Assembly (NCBI RefSeq): GCF_027853915.1
Contig: NZ_JAQGLA010000001.1
Span: 186,001 to 250,000, forward strand
DNA from: Saccharopolyspora oryzae
GTDB taxonomy: Bacteria; Actinomycetota; Actinomycetes; Mycobacteriales; Pseudonocardiaceae
Length of the DNA: 64,000 bases
Reading direction: 5' to 3'
A program made the position numbers and the translations under genes. Positions 33,890 through 42,052 of this stretch are shown piece after piece; the stretch's first letter is position 1, and each line of letters opens with the position of its first letter. The notes under the pieces are model-generated. The model saw only the letters and a list, made by a program, of their open reading frames with translations, did no database searches and was not told the origin of the DNA.

Positions 33890-34858
33890 TCAGGCAGTGA
33901 CCCAGGCGAAGATGGCCAGCAGCAACAGGTAGCAGGCCACGATGGCCGCCGCGCCCGCCAGGTTCGTCACCGCCACGCGGGCCGGCCCCGGCACCAGCCA
34001 GAACGCGAAGATCTTGTTCACCAGCGGCATCAGCAGCCAGGTCAGGATGCTGACGCTCAACACGTTGCCGATGAACAGGGACAGGTATCCCGGTAGCCCT
34101 GCCGCGCCCAGTTCGCGACCGACCGTCAGGCTCAGGACCATGACGGTGGGATAGAGGGCCAGCAACACGGTCATGGCCTGCTTCCAGTTGGACGGGACCC
34201 CTTCCTCCCCTTCACCGTCGAACCGGAACCAGCTGCCGAATGCCGATCTGATCTTCCGCACGTCGTAGCCGGCGAAGTAGTCCTCCCCTTCCTCCAGGAG
34301 CTTCGCCCGCGTCTCGGACTCCAACCACTCGTCCAGATGCGCGCGGCTGTCGTACCGGAACACCGCGACCCATTTCTCCTGAACTCCCGGTACTGGCTCG
34401 AACAGCTCGAGTCCCATGAATCCCGGAGATTTCTCCTGCACCTTGCGGACCTTGTTCTGCCAGTGCCTGAAATCGCATTCACGCCCCGGCCTGACGTCGT
34501 GCGAGACGACCGCGGTCACGACGTCCCGGGTCGGCGGCTCTCCGGCGAGGATCTCCTGTGCGGCAGCCCCTTCGAACAGCTCATCGCCCTCGGCGAGCAG
34601 TTCCTGCCGTTCCGCCGAGTTCAACCAGGCGGTCAACTGGTCGATCGTCGAGAAGCGGAAGACGACCGACCAGGAGTTCTGCTCGTCCGACGTCGGCGGG
34701 TACTGCTCCGCCGCCTCGAACCCGCTGAAGCCACCGGCCGCCTGGTCCACCTTTTGCTGCCATCGCCGGTAGTCGTCCTCCCGGCCTTCGCGGACCGTCA
34801 ACGAGATCAGGACGGTCGCGCCACGACTGCCGAACTCCTGGTTTGGCCCCCGCTCCAT
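33890..34858 (-). CDS. tandem antibiotic biosynthesis monooxygenase (ABM) domains with C-terminal membrane region
   Basis: A 322-residue protein with two ABM (dimeric alpha/beta barrel) repeats: residues 15-105 (VLISLTVREGREDDYRRWQQ) and 110-205 (TAVVSHDVRPGRECDFRHWQ). Three hydrophobic segments follow at about 230-320. A single chain thus supplies both halves of the usual ABM dimer, tethered to the membrane. There is no ribosome site before ATG 34858, but TATGGT lies 8 bp upstream, consistent with a leaderless mRNA. ABM domains can oxidise quinones or bind heme; the reaction here is unknown. It is divergent from the nucleoside deaminase. Confidence 0.75.
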   Translation of the reverse strand: MERGPNQEFGSRGATVLISLTVREGREDDYRRWQQKVDQAAGGFSGFEAAEQYPPTSDEQNSWSVVFRFSTIDQLTAWLNSAERQELLAEGDELFEGAAAQEILAGEPPTRDVVTAVVSHDVRPGRECDFRHWQNKVRKVQEKSPGFMGLELFEPVPGVQEKWVAVFRYDSRAHLDEWLESETRAKLLEEGEDYFAGYDVRKIRSAFGSWFRFDGEGEEGVPSNWKQAMTVLLALYPTVMVLSLTVGRELGAAGLPGYLSLFIGNVLSVSILTWLLMPLVNKIFAFWLVPGPARVAVTNLAGAAAIVACYLLLLAIFAWVTA

Positions 34859-34940
34859 ATCGGGTAACCATAATTAGCTCCGACTGGCCGGACAACTCGA
34901 CTGAAAAGCGCTCGGCGCAATGCGATCGGAGGTTCTGGGG

Positions 34941-35507
34941 ATGGAGCACGAAGAACTCATCGCCGAAGCCGTTCGGTTGGCGACCGAATCCGTTGAGAAC
35001 GGGTGGGGCGGCCCGTTCGGCGCGGTGATCACCCGCAACGGGGACATCATCGCACGGGGGCAGAATCGCGTCCTGCTCACCGGTGATCCGACCGCGCACG
35101 CGGAGGTGGAAACCATTCGAATGGCCTCGCAAGTGCTCAATTCCGAGGCGCCGAGCATTCCGGAGAACCACCAGAACGAATCGACGCTGGAATTCGTGCC
35201 ACGCCCCGAAGGTTCCGATGACGTGGTGCCCGAGCGGGCCCGCATGCTCATGGGATGCTCCATCTACATCAGCGGCGCACCGTGCCCGATGTGCATGAGC
35301 GCGATCTACTGGTCCCGGATCGACGCGGTCTACTACGCCAAGGACCTCCAGGACACCAAGGAGATCGGTTTCGACGACGCCTTCCAGTACGACGACTTCA
35401 AGAAACCGCTCGACCAGCGGAGAATATCGATTCAACAGATCTTCCCCGAGATCGGGGACCGCGCGTACCAGGCGTGGATGAACAAGCCCGACCGGCACCC
35501 GTACTAG
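34941..35507 (+). CDS. nucleoside/guanine deaminase-like cytidine deaminase superfamily protein
   Basis: A 188-residue zinc-dependent deaminase. The zinc site is HAE at 53-55 (His53 ligand, Glu55 proton shuttle) with PCPMC (Cys115, Cys118). A 30-residue insertion (about 66-100) separates the two halves, longer than in guanine deaminase or TadA. The ATG at 34941 has GGAGG upstream; an ATG at 34920 would add seven residues and lacks a site. Length and the C-terminal tail suggest guanine or another purine/pterin substrate rather than tRNA. Confidence 0.83.
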   Translation: MEHEELIAEAVRLATESVENGWGGPFGAVITRNGDIIARGQNRVLLTGDPTAHAEVETIRMASQVLNSEAPSIPENHQNESTLEFVPRPEGSDDVVPERARMLMGCSIYISGAPCPMCMSAIYWSRIDAVYYAKDLQDTKEIGFDDAFQYDDFKKPLDQRRISIQQIFPEIGDRAYQAWMNKPDRHPY

Positions 35508-35625
35508 CGCGGAGCGACTCCGTCGGGAGTCCGGGCCGAAACGTCAGCGCCTGCTCCTCCCCCACATCCCCCGCCGGATTCGCAGCGACTGCGCCCTTCG
35601 GCGTGCCGAGTTCTACTCGCAAAAA

Positions 35626-35649
35626 GGGCGAACCTGCCTTTGTTCGCCC
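35626..35649 (-). terminator. leftward rho-independent terminator-like hairpin
   Basis: Read leftward, GGGCGAAC, 8-base loop, GTTCGCCC is followed by TTTTT (AAAAA at 35621-35625 on the given strand). This is the most canonical intrinsic terminator in the window, yet no leftward gene ends nearby. It could stop antisense transcription or end a short leftward RNA. Confidence 0.65.
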
Positions 35650-35744
35650 CGTGGGCAGCGTCACCGAGATCGCTCAGCCGGGACGAATACGCTCGTCAAG
35701 AGCTGGTTCTGCGCCAGGGAGAACTTCGTCGCGACATCAGGGGG

Positions 35745-35785
35745 TTGACGGACTCCAGCCAGGAACTTAGGTTTGCCTCGCCTCA
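35745..35785 (+). promoter_or_regulatory. candidate promoter overlapped by an IdeR/DtxR-like iron box
   Basis: TTGACG (35745-35750), a 17-base spacer and TAGGTT (35768-35773) make a good sigma-70-type promoter. Overlapping the -10 is TTAGGTTTGCCTCGCCTCA (35767-35785), which by eye matches the actinobacterial IdeR/DmdR iron box TTAGGTTAGGCTAACCTAA at 14 of 19 positions. Iron repression of a rightward transcript is suggested. Confidence 0.5.
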
Positions 35786-35843
35786 CGAACGAGGCCAGCT
35801 GCTGGACCACGTCACCCACAGCGGAAACCTGGAGGAGGACGAG

Positions 35844-35894
35844 ATGCGCCCGGATGTCGACGGCACGGGCCCGGCGCGCTCTTCGCGCAGGTAG
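35844..35894 (+). CDS. possible 16-residue leader or remnant peptide
   Basis: ATG 35844 follows GGAGGAGG at an ideal 5-base spacing, about 65 bp after the iron-box promoter. The frame ends after 16 codons and encodes a basic peptide (MRPDVDGTGPARSSRR). It may be a leader peptide, a truncated gene or chance; nothing homologous is recognised. Confidence 0.3.
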   Translation: MRPDVDGTGPARSSRR

Positions 35895-36073
35895 CGCAAG
35901 CCACGACCTTCGAGCACGACTAGCCGGCCAGCGGTGACGCGGTGCGGATGACCCGCACCTGCCCGCGGCCGAAAGCCGCAACGCCCACCTCCCCGGCGTG
36001 CGGTTCTCATGGAAATCCCCTCACCACAAGGGATTCCCCATCCTGCGGCCTCAGCCACGCCAGCGACACAACA

Positions 36074-36094
36074 GCGCCCGGACCTTCCGGGCGC
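36074..36094 (+). terminator. 9-bp hairpin just upstream of the DoxX gene
   Basis: GCGCCCGGA, loop CCT, TCCGGGCGC: a perfect stem 22 bp before the DoxX start. It might end the upstream short transcript or act in the 5' UTR of the DoxX mRNA. No T-run follows. Confidence 0.45.
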
Positions 36095-36115
36095 CGATGC
36101 ACGACGGAACGAGAG

Positions 36116-36640
36116 ATGAGCGAAACAGCCCAGATCAGCCATGAGGTCAAGCCCACCGGGCGGATCGCATTCACCATCGACACCGCACTGCTCCTGCTCA
36201 GGGTCGTCCCGTTCGGGCTGCTGACCGTGCACGGCGCGCAGAAGCTGTTCGGCGTCTGGGGCGGCAAGGGGTTGAGCGGAACGGCCTCCGGGTTCGCCGC
36301 GATGGGGTACGAACCCGCGTGGTTCTTCGCCCTGCTCGGCGGCGGCGCCGAGTTCGTCGGCGGAATCCTGCTGTTCCTAGGCCTTTTCACGCCCCTCGGC
36401 GCAGCCATGTCGCTCGGCGTGATGATCAACGCCGTCGCCGCTGTGGCCGCCAAGGGCCTGGAGTCGTCCGGCTACGCGATCGTGCTCGCGGTCATCGCCG
36501 CCGCACTGGCGATCAGCGGCCCAGGCCGGTTCTCGCTCGACGCGGGTCGCCCCTGGCACCGGACCGGGCCGGTCGTCGCGGCGGTCAGCATCGCGGTCGC
36601 TGTCGCCACCTCGGCCGCGACACTGCTGGTGAAGGGCTGA
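36116..36640 (+). CDS. DoxX family membrane protein
   Basis: A 174-residue protein with four hydrophobic helices, typical of DoxX: LLLLRVVPFGLLTVHGAQKL in helix 1, then a GGGAEFVGGILLFLGLFT segment. The ATG at 36116 gives the natural length; its ribosome site is weak (GGAACGAG). DoxX proteins are small quinone- or redox-associated membrane proteins. It stands alone upstream of the glutamate decarboxylase gene. Confidence 0.85.
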   Translation: MSETAQISHEVKPTGRIAFTIDTALLLLRVVPFGLLTVHGAQKLFGVWGGKGLSGTASGFAAMGYEPAWFFALLGGGAEFVGGILLFLGLFTPLGAAMSLGVMINAVAAVAAKGLESSGYAIVLAVIAAALAISGPGRFSLDAGRPWHRTGPVVAAVSIAVAVATSAATLLVKG

Positions 36641-36701
36641 ACGCGTGCGCGGGTCACCGCGGGGCGAACCACGTCCCCCTGCGGTCGGTGGTCGGCTGAC
36701 C

Positions 36702-36716
36702 TAGCGTTGAAACCCA
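36702..36716 (+). promoter_or_regulatory. leaderless promoter of glutamate decarboxylase gene
   Basis: TAGCGT at 36702-36707 is an actinobacterial -10 (TANNNT) ending 8 bases before ATG 36716. There is no ribosome-binding sequence, so transcription probably starts at the ATG itself. Confidence 0.5.
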
Positions 36717-38188
36717 TGACCGCACGGAACCGGGGGCATCGCCACAACACCGGGCGAAGCCGGGATTCCCGCCGCGAGCACCTGTCGATCAACCCGGTGT
36801 TCGTCGCCGAACCGGCGCAGGTGCCGCGCAACCGGTTGCCCACGGGGGAACTCGATCCCGACGTGGCCTACCAGGTCGTGCACGACGAGCTGATGCTGGA
36901 CGGCAACGCGCGGCTCAACCTCGCCACGTTCGTCACCAGCTGGATGGAGCCGCAGGCCGACCGGTTGATGGCGGAGTGCTTCGACAAGAACATGATCGAC
37001 AAGGACGAGTACCCGCGCACGGCCGAGCTGGAGCAGCGCTGCGTGCGGATGCTCGCGGAGCTGTGGCACGCCCCCGACCCCGAGTCCACCATCGGCTGCT
37101 CCACCACCGGGTCCAGCGAGGCGTGCATGCTGGCGGGGTTGGCGCTCAAACGCCGTTGGCAACACGCCCGGCGAGCGGCCGGCAGGCCGGCGGATCGGCC
37201 GAACATCGTGATGGGCGCGAACGTCCAGGTCTGCTGGGAGAAGTTCGCGAACTACTGGGACGTCGAGGCGCGGCTGGTGCCGATGGAGGGCGAGCGCTTC
37301 CACCTCGACGCGGCCGAAGCCGTCGCGCGCTGCGACGAGAACACCATCGGGGTGGTGGCGGTGCTGGGCTCCACCTTCGACGGCAGCTACGAGCCGGTCG
37401 CCGAGATCTGCGCCGCGCTGGACCGGTTGTCCGCCGAGCATGGCTGGGACGTGCCGGTGCACGTCGACGGAGCCTCCGGAGCGATGATCGCCCCGTTCTG
37501 CGATCCCGACCTGGCCTGGGACTTCCGGCTGTCCCGGGTCGCCTCGATCAACACCTCCGGGCACAAGTACGGCCTGGTCTACCCCGGCGTGGGCTGGGTG
37601 GTGTGGCGGGATTCGGCTGCGCTGCCGCAGGACCTCGTCTTCGACGTCAACTACCTCGGCGGCAGCATGCCGACGTTCGCGCTGAACTTCTCCCGCCCGG
37701 GCGGGCAGGTGGTCGCGCAGTACTACGCGTTCCTGCGCTTGGGCTTCGACGGTTTCCGCAGGGTCCAGCAGACCTGCCGCGACGTGGCGACCTCGCTGGC
37801 CGACCGGATCGCAGGGCTCGGACCGTTCAGCCTGCTCACCCAGGGCGACCAGCTACCGGCGTTCGCCTTCGCGCTGCGCGAGGAGGTCACCGGCTACTCG
37901 GTCTTCGACGTGTCGGCGCACCTGCGGGAACGCGGCTGGCTGGTCCCGGCCTACGCGTTCCCGGCGAACCGCACCGACCTGGCGGTGCTGCGGATCGTGG
38001 TCCGCAACGGCTTCACCCACGACCTCGCGGACCTCCTGCTCGAAGACCTCGAACGATCCATCGCGGAACTCCAGCACCAGCCCGAACCCCTGCGCGGCGT
38101 GGAGCACAGCTCCTTCGCCCACGGCAGCGGCATCCCGCAGCGGGACTCATCGCCCGCGCAGCTCGAGCGCGACCGCACCGAGCACTAA
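36716..38188 (+). CDS. gadB: glutamate decarboxylase
   Basis: A 490-residue PLP-dependent group II decarboxylase converting L-glutamate to GABA. The sequence has CSTTGSSEACMLAGLALKR (PLP phosphate region), VHVDGASG (Asp251) and NTSGHKYG with the Schiff-base Lys284, all as in GadB. The start is taken as ATG 36716 without a ribosome site, consistent with a leaderless mRNA; a TTG three codons earlier is possible. There is no GadC antiporter alongside. The last 42 bp overlap a truncated EamA gene on the other strand. Confidence 0.92.
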   Translation: MTARNRGHRHNTGRSRDSRREHLSINPVFVAEPAQVPRNRLPTGELDPDVAYQVVHDELMLDGNARLNLATFVTSWMEPQADRLMAECFDKNMIDKDEYPRTAELEQRCVRMLAELWHAPDPESTIGCSTTGSSEACMLAGLALKRRWQHARRAAGRPADRPNIVMGANVQVCWEKFANYWDVEARLVPMEGERFHLDAAEAVARCDENTIGVVAVLGSTFDGSYEPVAEICAALDRLSAEHGWDVPVHVDGASGAMIAPFCDPDLAWDFRLSRVASINTSGHKYGLVYPGVGWVVWRDSAALPQDLVFDVNYLGGSMPTFALNFSRPGGQVVAQYYAFLRLGFDGFRRVQQTCRDVATSLADRIAGLGPFSLLTQGDQLPAFAFALREEVTGYSVFDVSAHLRERGWLVPAYAFPANRTDLAVLRIVVRNGFTHDLADLLLEDLERSIAELQHQPEPLRGVEHSSFAHGSGIPQRDSSPAQLERDRTEH

Positions 38189-38503
38189 GGCGCCTCCGGC
38201 AAAAGCACCGGCCCAGAGCGACTCGCCGAACGCGGTCGCGCCGATCGCCGCGCCTACGAGCGGCGTGACGTAGGCGTAGGTGCTGACCAGCGGTGCCGGC
38301 GCGCTCTCCAGCAGGCGCGTGTAGAGCATGAAGCCGACGAGCGAATCGAAGACGACCAGAAACACCGCCGCACCCGCCGACGTCCAGCTGAGCGCGAGGA
38401 GCAGGAACACAGTGCGATCGGGGGAACCCGCACCCCGGCGCCGCGCAGCTCTGCCGATGTTCACCGCGGATCCCTTCATGATCTGTGCACCTGGCTGAGG
38501 CAT
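38147..38503 (-). pseudogene. truncated EamA/RhaT-type drug-metabolite transporter
   Basis: Only the C-terminal portion of a DMT permease is left. Residues about 40-118 match the end of EamA repeat 2: VVFDSLVGFMLYTRLLESAP, then PLVSTYAYVTPLVGAAIGAT. The full family is near 300 residues with ten helices; here two to three remain, preceded by a basic unrelated leader. It overlaps the end of the decarboxylase gene by 42 bp, as expected if a deletion brought the two together. Unlikely to be a working transporter. Confidence 0.65.
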
Positions 38504-38529
38504 GTGGCCTGCGCGTCACGTTCCACCGC

Positions 38530-39042
38530 TCACGATTGCCACATCGCGATGGACAGGAGCGCCAGGGCTGTGCAGATCAGGGTCGCGCAGTTGAACAGCA
38601 CCCGATGGCGGACGAGGTGGTCAGCGGTGAGGCGGCCGAGCGGTGCTGAGATGACCGCTGGCAGCGGTCCTAGCGGGTTCAGCAGACTCTCCGGGTCCAG
38701 CAGGCTCAGCGGGCCGAGTCCGACGAGAAGTCCGAGCACGCCGAACGTGAGAGCAGTCCCCAGGCGCCCCAGGTTCAACTTTCGGCAGAGCTTCTCGACG
38801 AGGAGGCCCAGCGGCAGCCCCACGATCAGCACAACGCCAACGATGAACGGCAGTGCGAGCAGGGTCATCCCCGCGGAGCCGAGTGCTCGCGACAACGCGG
38901 GATCGCCGGGGAACCCGTCACCGACGAGGAAAAGCGCGTACACCACCGCGGACGCGATCGCGGTGACCGCCACGACGCCCGCGAGAACCAGCCTCGGGTG
39001 CGAACCCTCCACCAACTCGGGCGAACCCTGCTTCATCCCCAC
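38530..39042 (-). CDS. hypothetical integral membrane protein
   Basis: A 170-residue protein with four hydrophobic segments at about 18-40, 58-82, 92-112 and 148-168. The N terminus is short and soluble (MGMKQGSPELVEG). No motif identifies a family. It is alone between the EamA remnant and a divergent GntR gene. Codon use fits the neighbours, so it is likely a real gene. Confidence 0.55.
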   Translation of the reverse strand: MGMKQGSPELVEGSHPRLVLAGVVAVTAIASAVVYALFLVGDGFPGDPALSRALGSAGMTLLALPFIVGVVLIVGLPLGLLVEKLCRKLNLGRLGTALTFGVLGLLVGLGPLSLLDPESLLNPLGPLPAVISAPLGRLTADHLVRHRVLFNCATLICTALALLSIAMWQS

Positions 39043-39335
39043 GTCCAGAACCTTAGACCCGTGAAGCGAATTTGGTGCGCTTTTCCCGAAATCCCGCCCC
39101 GTCCACGCAGTTTCACACGAAGAATCGGTGCACCGCCCTCCAACGTTCCGCCGGGGCAGTGCGCCGCACCACCGGCGAGAGCCAGGCGCGCACTGCTCCG
39201 GGTCGGTCCCGGAAAGCGCTCGGGCGGGCCGCTCGAATCCGCGCTGCCGTTCATTCCGGATGTGCCGCGTGAGTTATCATAGATCCAGCACGATCACTGA
39301 TCGCGACAATGGGAAAACAGGTCGGGAGCCGATTG

Positions 39336-40079
39336 ATGACCAGCGAGCCGAAAGAGAATTTTGCACGCGGGGCACGACGAAATCCGCGGCTCGCCGAACG
39401 GGTTGCCGAACTGATCGAGAAGGACATCGTCGCGAGCGGCTGGCGCATCGGTTCGGTGCTGGGTTCCGAGGGGGAGCTCATCGAGCGGTACGGGGTGAGC
39501 AGGGCGGTGTTCCGGGAAGCCGTCCGGCTGGTGGAGCACCAGCAGTTGGCCACCATGCGCCGCGGTCCCAGCGGTGGGCTGGTCGTGACCGAGCCGGACC
39601 CCGGCGTCGTCCGCAACGCCGCACGAGTGCACCTCCGACGCGCGGCGGTGACCCGGCATCAATTGCTCGAAGCGCGGATGGCGCTCGAACTCGCGGGAAT
39701 CGCCAGCGCCACCGAGAATTTGACCGAATCGGGAATCGAAAAGCTGAAAGAGGCGCTCGATCTCGAGCAGGAGCAGATCGATCGAGGTGTTACTCGAGGA
39801 TATGCGCGCGATCTGCACCGGGTCATCGCGGAACTGGCCGGAAATCCCGCGATAGCATTGTTCGTGGAAGTGCTGGCACAACTGGACCAGGACATCGTCC
39901 AGCAGGAATGGGACGCTGCCGACGTCGACGACGAGGGGCATCTCGACGATGCCATCGCATCCCACGAAGCGCACGAGGCCATCGTCGCGGCCATCGTCGC
40001 CGGGGACGCGCCACTGGGCCAGCACCGGATGCGCCGCCACCTGCAAGCGATCGCCGCGTTGCTCCCGGACGAATCGTGA
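39336..40079 (+). CDS. GntR family regulator, FadR/FCD subfamily
   Basis: A 247-residue regulator. The winged HTH (GSEGELIERYGVSRAVFREA, then RRGPSGGLVVTEP) is followed by an FCD effector domain with candidate metal residues (LHRVIAEL, SHEAHEAIV, HRMRRHL). ATG 39336 has GGGAG upstream; an ATG at 39309 would add nine residues. It is convergent with the acyl-CoA dehydrogenase operon. The shared AAAGAGTATACTCTTT-like operator of that regulon contains a GT-AT-AC core of the type bound by FadR relatives, so this is the best candidate regulator in the window. Confidence 0.87.
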   Translation: MTSEPKENFARGARRNPRLAERVAELIEKDIVASGWRIGSVLGSEGELIERYGVSRAVFREAVRLVEHQQLATMRRGPSGGLVVTEPDPGVVRNAARVHLRRAAVTRHQLLEARMALELAGIASATENLTESGIEKLKEALDLEQEQIDRGVTRGYARDLHRVIAELAGNPAIALFVEVLAQLDQDIVQQEWDAADVDDEGHLDDAIASHEAHEAIVAAIVAGDAPLGQHRMRRHLQAIAALLPDES

Positions 40080-40088
40080 CGCAGCCGG

Positions 40089-40871
40089 TCAGCGTCCCAC
40101 CCATCTCGGTTCGCGCTTCTCGGCGAAGGCGGCCAGTCCCTCGCGCCGGTCTTCGGAGTCGAGCGCCCGGGCAGCGATCGGTTGCTGCGCCTCCCATGCC
40201 TCCTCCTCGGTCGCCCACGACGACGACCGAAAGATGATCTCCTTCGACGCCATCACCGCCGTGGGCCCGTTGGCCTGCAGGGATTCGGCGAGTTCCACCG
40301 CGGCGTCGAGGGAAGCTCCCGCGGGCACGACCCGGTTCACCACGCCCCAGCGGTGGAAGAACTCCGCGTCGCGGAAGGCACCGGTCAAGGCGAGCTCCAC
40401 GGCCAGGTGGTAGGGCAACCGCTTCGGCAGGCGGAACAGTCCACCGCCGGCCGCGACGCCGTTGTGGCGGACCTCGGGCAGCCCGAACCGGGCGTCGGCG
40501 GCCGCGACGATCAGGTCGCACGACAGGCACAGCTCGAACCCGCCGCCGACGGCGAACCCCTCCACGGCTGCGATCAGCGGCTTGCGCGGCGGCCGCCGGA
40601 AAACACCGAAGCCGCCCCGCCTCGGCGTGACCGCCTTCTCCCCTCTCGCCGCCGCTTTCAGGTCCGCCCCGGCGGAGAACGTCCCACCGGCGCCGGTGAC
40701 GACGCCGGCGAACAGGTCGTCGTCATCATCGAGCAGGTCCATCGCCTGCTCGAGCTGCCCGGCGGTCGCCGCATCGACCGCATTTCGACATTCGGGGCGG
40801 TTGATCGTGACGATCAGGACGTGCTCACGCCTGTCGGTCAGGACCAGGTCCGCGGCGGAACTGCACGGCAT
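40089..40871 (-). CDS. enoyl-CoA hydratase/isomerase family protein
   Basis: A 260-residue crotonase-fold protein. The oxyanion-hole segments are AGGTFSAGADLKA and AVEGFAVGGGFELCLSCDL, and a Glu in LPEVRHNGVAAGGG may act as the catalytic acid/base. ATG 40871 follows AGGAGGG. It is the last gene of a six-gene leftward operon of acyl-CoA dehydrogenases and hydratases. It should hydrate or isomerise an enoyl-CoA formed by those dehydrogenases. Confidence 0.87.
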   Translation of the reverse strand: MPCSSAADLVLTDRREHVLIVTINRPECRNAVDAATAGQLEQAMDLLDDDDDLFAGVVTGAGGTFSAGADLKAAARGEKAVTPRRGGFGVFRRPPRKPLIAAVEGFAVGGGFELCLSCDLIVAAADARFGLPEVRHNGVAAGGGLFRLPKRLPYHLAVELALTGAFRDAEFFHRWGVVNRVVPAGASLDAAVELAESLQANGPTAVMASKEIIFRSSSWATEEEAWEAQQPIAARALDSEDRREGLAAFAEKREPRWVGR

Positions 40872-40911
40872 GGTGGTGCCCTTCCCTCCTGCGCAGGACG
40901 GCGAACGTGGC

Positions 40912-42051
40912 TCAGCTGAGCCCGAATTCCTGCCGAGCGATGAGCCCGCGCATGACCTCGGAGGTGCCGCCGCCGATGGTTTCCAGGATCGACTGGCGCC
41001 ACATGAACTCGGCGTCGGTCCCCTTGACGAACGCCTCGGACGAACCGAATTCCAGCCCGGCACGGGCGATGTCCTGCGCCAGCACCGTTCCCGCGAGCTT
41101 GTGGTAGGCGGCAGGCACCGCTGACGGCTCACCGCTGATCACCTCGCCGAGCAGCGCCAGTGCCAGCGCCTCGACCTCGGCAACGCGCACAGCCAGCTCT
41201 TCGAGCCGATGCCGGACCACGGGATCGCCGAGGACACCGGCGGTTTCCAACCCGGCCACCACGTCGTGCAGGTCGCGTCGCAGCCGTTTCGGCGGGAACT
41301 GCACGTGGCGCTCCACCGCGAGCGCCGAGCTGACCACCTGCCAGCCCTCGTCCTCGTCGCCCACCCGGTTGGCCACCGGGACCCGCACGCCGTCGAACCG
41401 GACCTCGTTCAACCGCCCGCCGTCGAGCGTCGGAATCGGCGACACCGACACCCCGGGGCTGTCCAGCGGCACGATCAGCACGCTGAGCCCGCGCGATCTG
41501 CTGTCCTTGGGTCCCGTCCGGCACAGCAGCCAGATGTAGTCCGACCAGTGCGCGTTGGACGTCCAGCACTTCGCACCGTCGACCACGTACTCGGCTTCGC
41601 TCGAGCGGGAGGTGCCCCCGTCGTCGAGCCGCGCCCGGGTGCGCACCGCCGCCAGGTCCGAACCGGCATCCGGTTCGGAGTAGCCGAGGCAGAAGTTGAT
41701 CCGGCCGCGTCGCAGCCCGGTCAGGAATCGGGCGCGCTGCTCGTCGGTTCCGTGCGACATCAGCGCCTTGGCGACCAGGCCCGGCCCCATCGGCGGCCGC
41801 GCGACCCGGGCGTAAGCCATCTCGTCCCACAAGATGAACTCGTACGCGGGTGAGCGGCCGGCCCCGCCAAACTCGACCGGCCAGGACAGCGAAAGCCAGC
41901 CCCGGTCGCCGAGCGCCCGGTAGACGCGCCGGACGCTGTCGGGTGTGTTCGCACCGCGGTGGAAGTACCCGCGCACGTCGTGGAATTCGTCCAGGAACTC
42001 GAGGACCTCGCCGCGGAAGGCCTCTTCCTCGGGGGTGAAGCCGAAATCCAT
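40912..42051 (-). CDS. acyl-CoA dehydrogenase (large, alpha-type)
   Basis: A 379-residue FAD acyl-CoA dehydrogenase. FAD/substrate motifs: CLGYSEPDAGSDLAAVRTRA, VDGAKCWTSNAHWSDYIW, and the C-terminal QSILETIGGGTSEVMRGLIA. The ATG at 42051 follows GGAGGACTG and lies 1 bp after the stop of the preceding hydratase. Family members introduce a 2,3 double bond into acyl-CoA. It may pair with one of the two short dehydrogenase subunits in the same operon, as in the alpha2beta2 enzymes of steroid side-chain and ring catabolism. Confidence 0.9.
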   Translation of the reverse strand: MDFGFTPEEEAFRGEVLEFLDEFHDVRGYFHRGANTPDSVRRVYRALGDRGWLSLSWPVEFGGAGRSPAYEFILWDEMAYARVARPPMGPGLVAKALMSHGTDEQRARFLTGLRRGRINFCLGYSEPDAGSDLAAVRTRARLDDGGTSRSSEAEYVVDGAKCWTSNAHWSDYIWLLCRTGPKDSRSRGLSVLIVPLDSPGVSVSPIPTLDGGRLNEVRFDGVRVPVANRVGDEDEGWQVVSSALAVERHVQFPPKRLRRDLHDVVAGLETAGVLGDPVVRHRLEELAVRVAEVEALALALLGEVISGEPSAVPAAYHKLAGTVLAQDIARAGLEFGSSEAFVKGTDAEFMWRQSILETIGGGTSEVMRGLIARQEFGLS

Positions 42052-42052
42052 C

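Larger units (their letters stand above)
35508..36115. other. 608-bp interval with regulatory elements but no convincing long gene
   Basis: No frame of normal length has a believable protein here. What can be seen: a small hairpin GACTCC-N4-GGAGTC at 35516-35531 after the deaminase; a leftward terminator-like hairpin at 35626-35649; an iron-box-like promoter at 35745-35785; a short rightward ORF with a strong ribosome site at 35844-35894; and a 9-bp hairpin at 36074-36094 ahead of the DoxX gene. The interval may be the relic of a lost gene. Confidence 0.5.
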
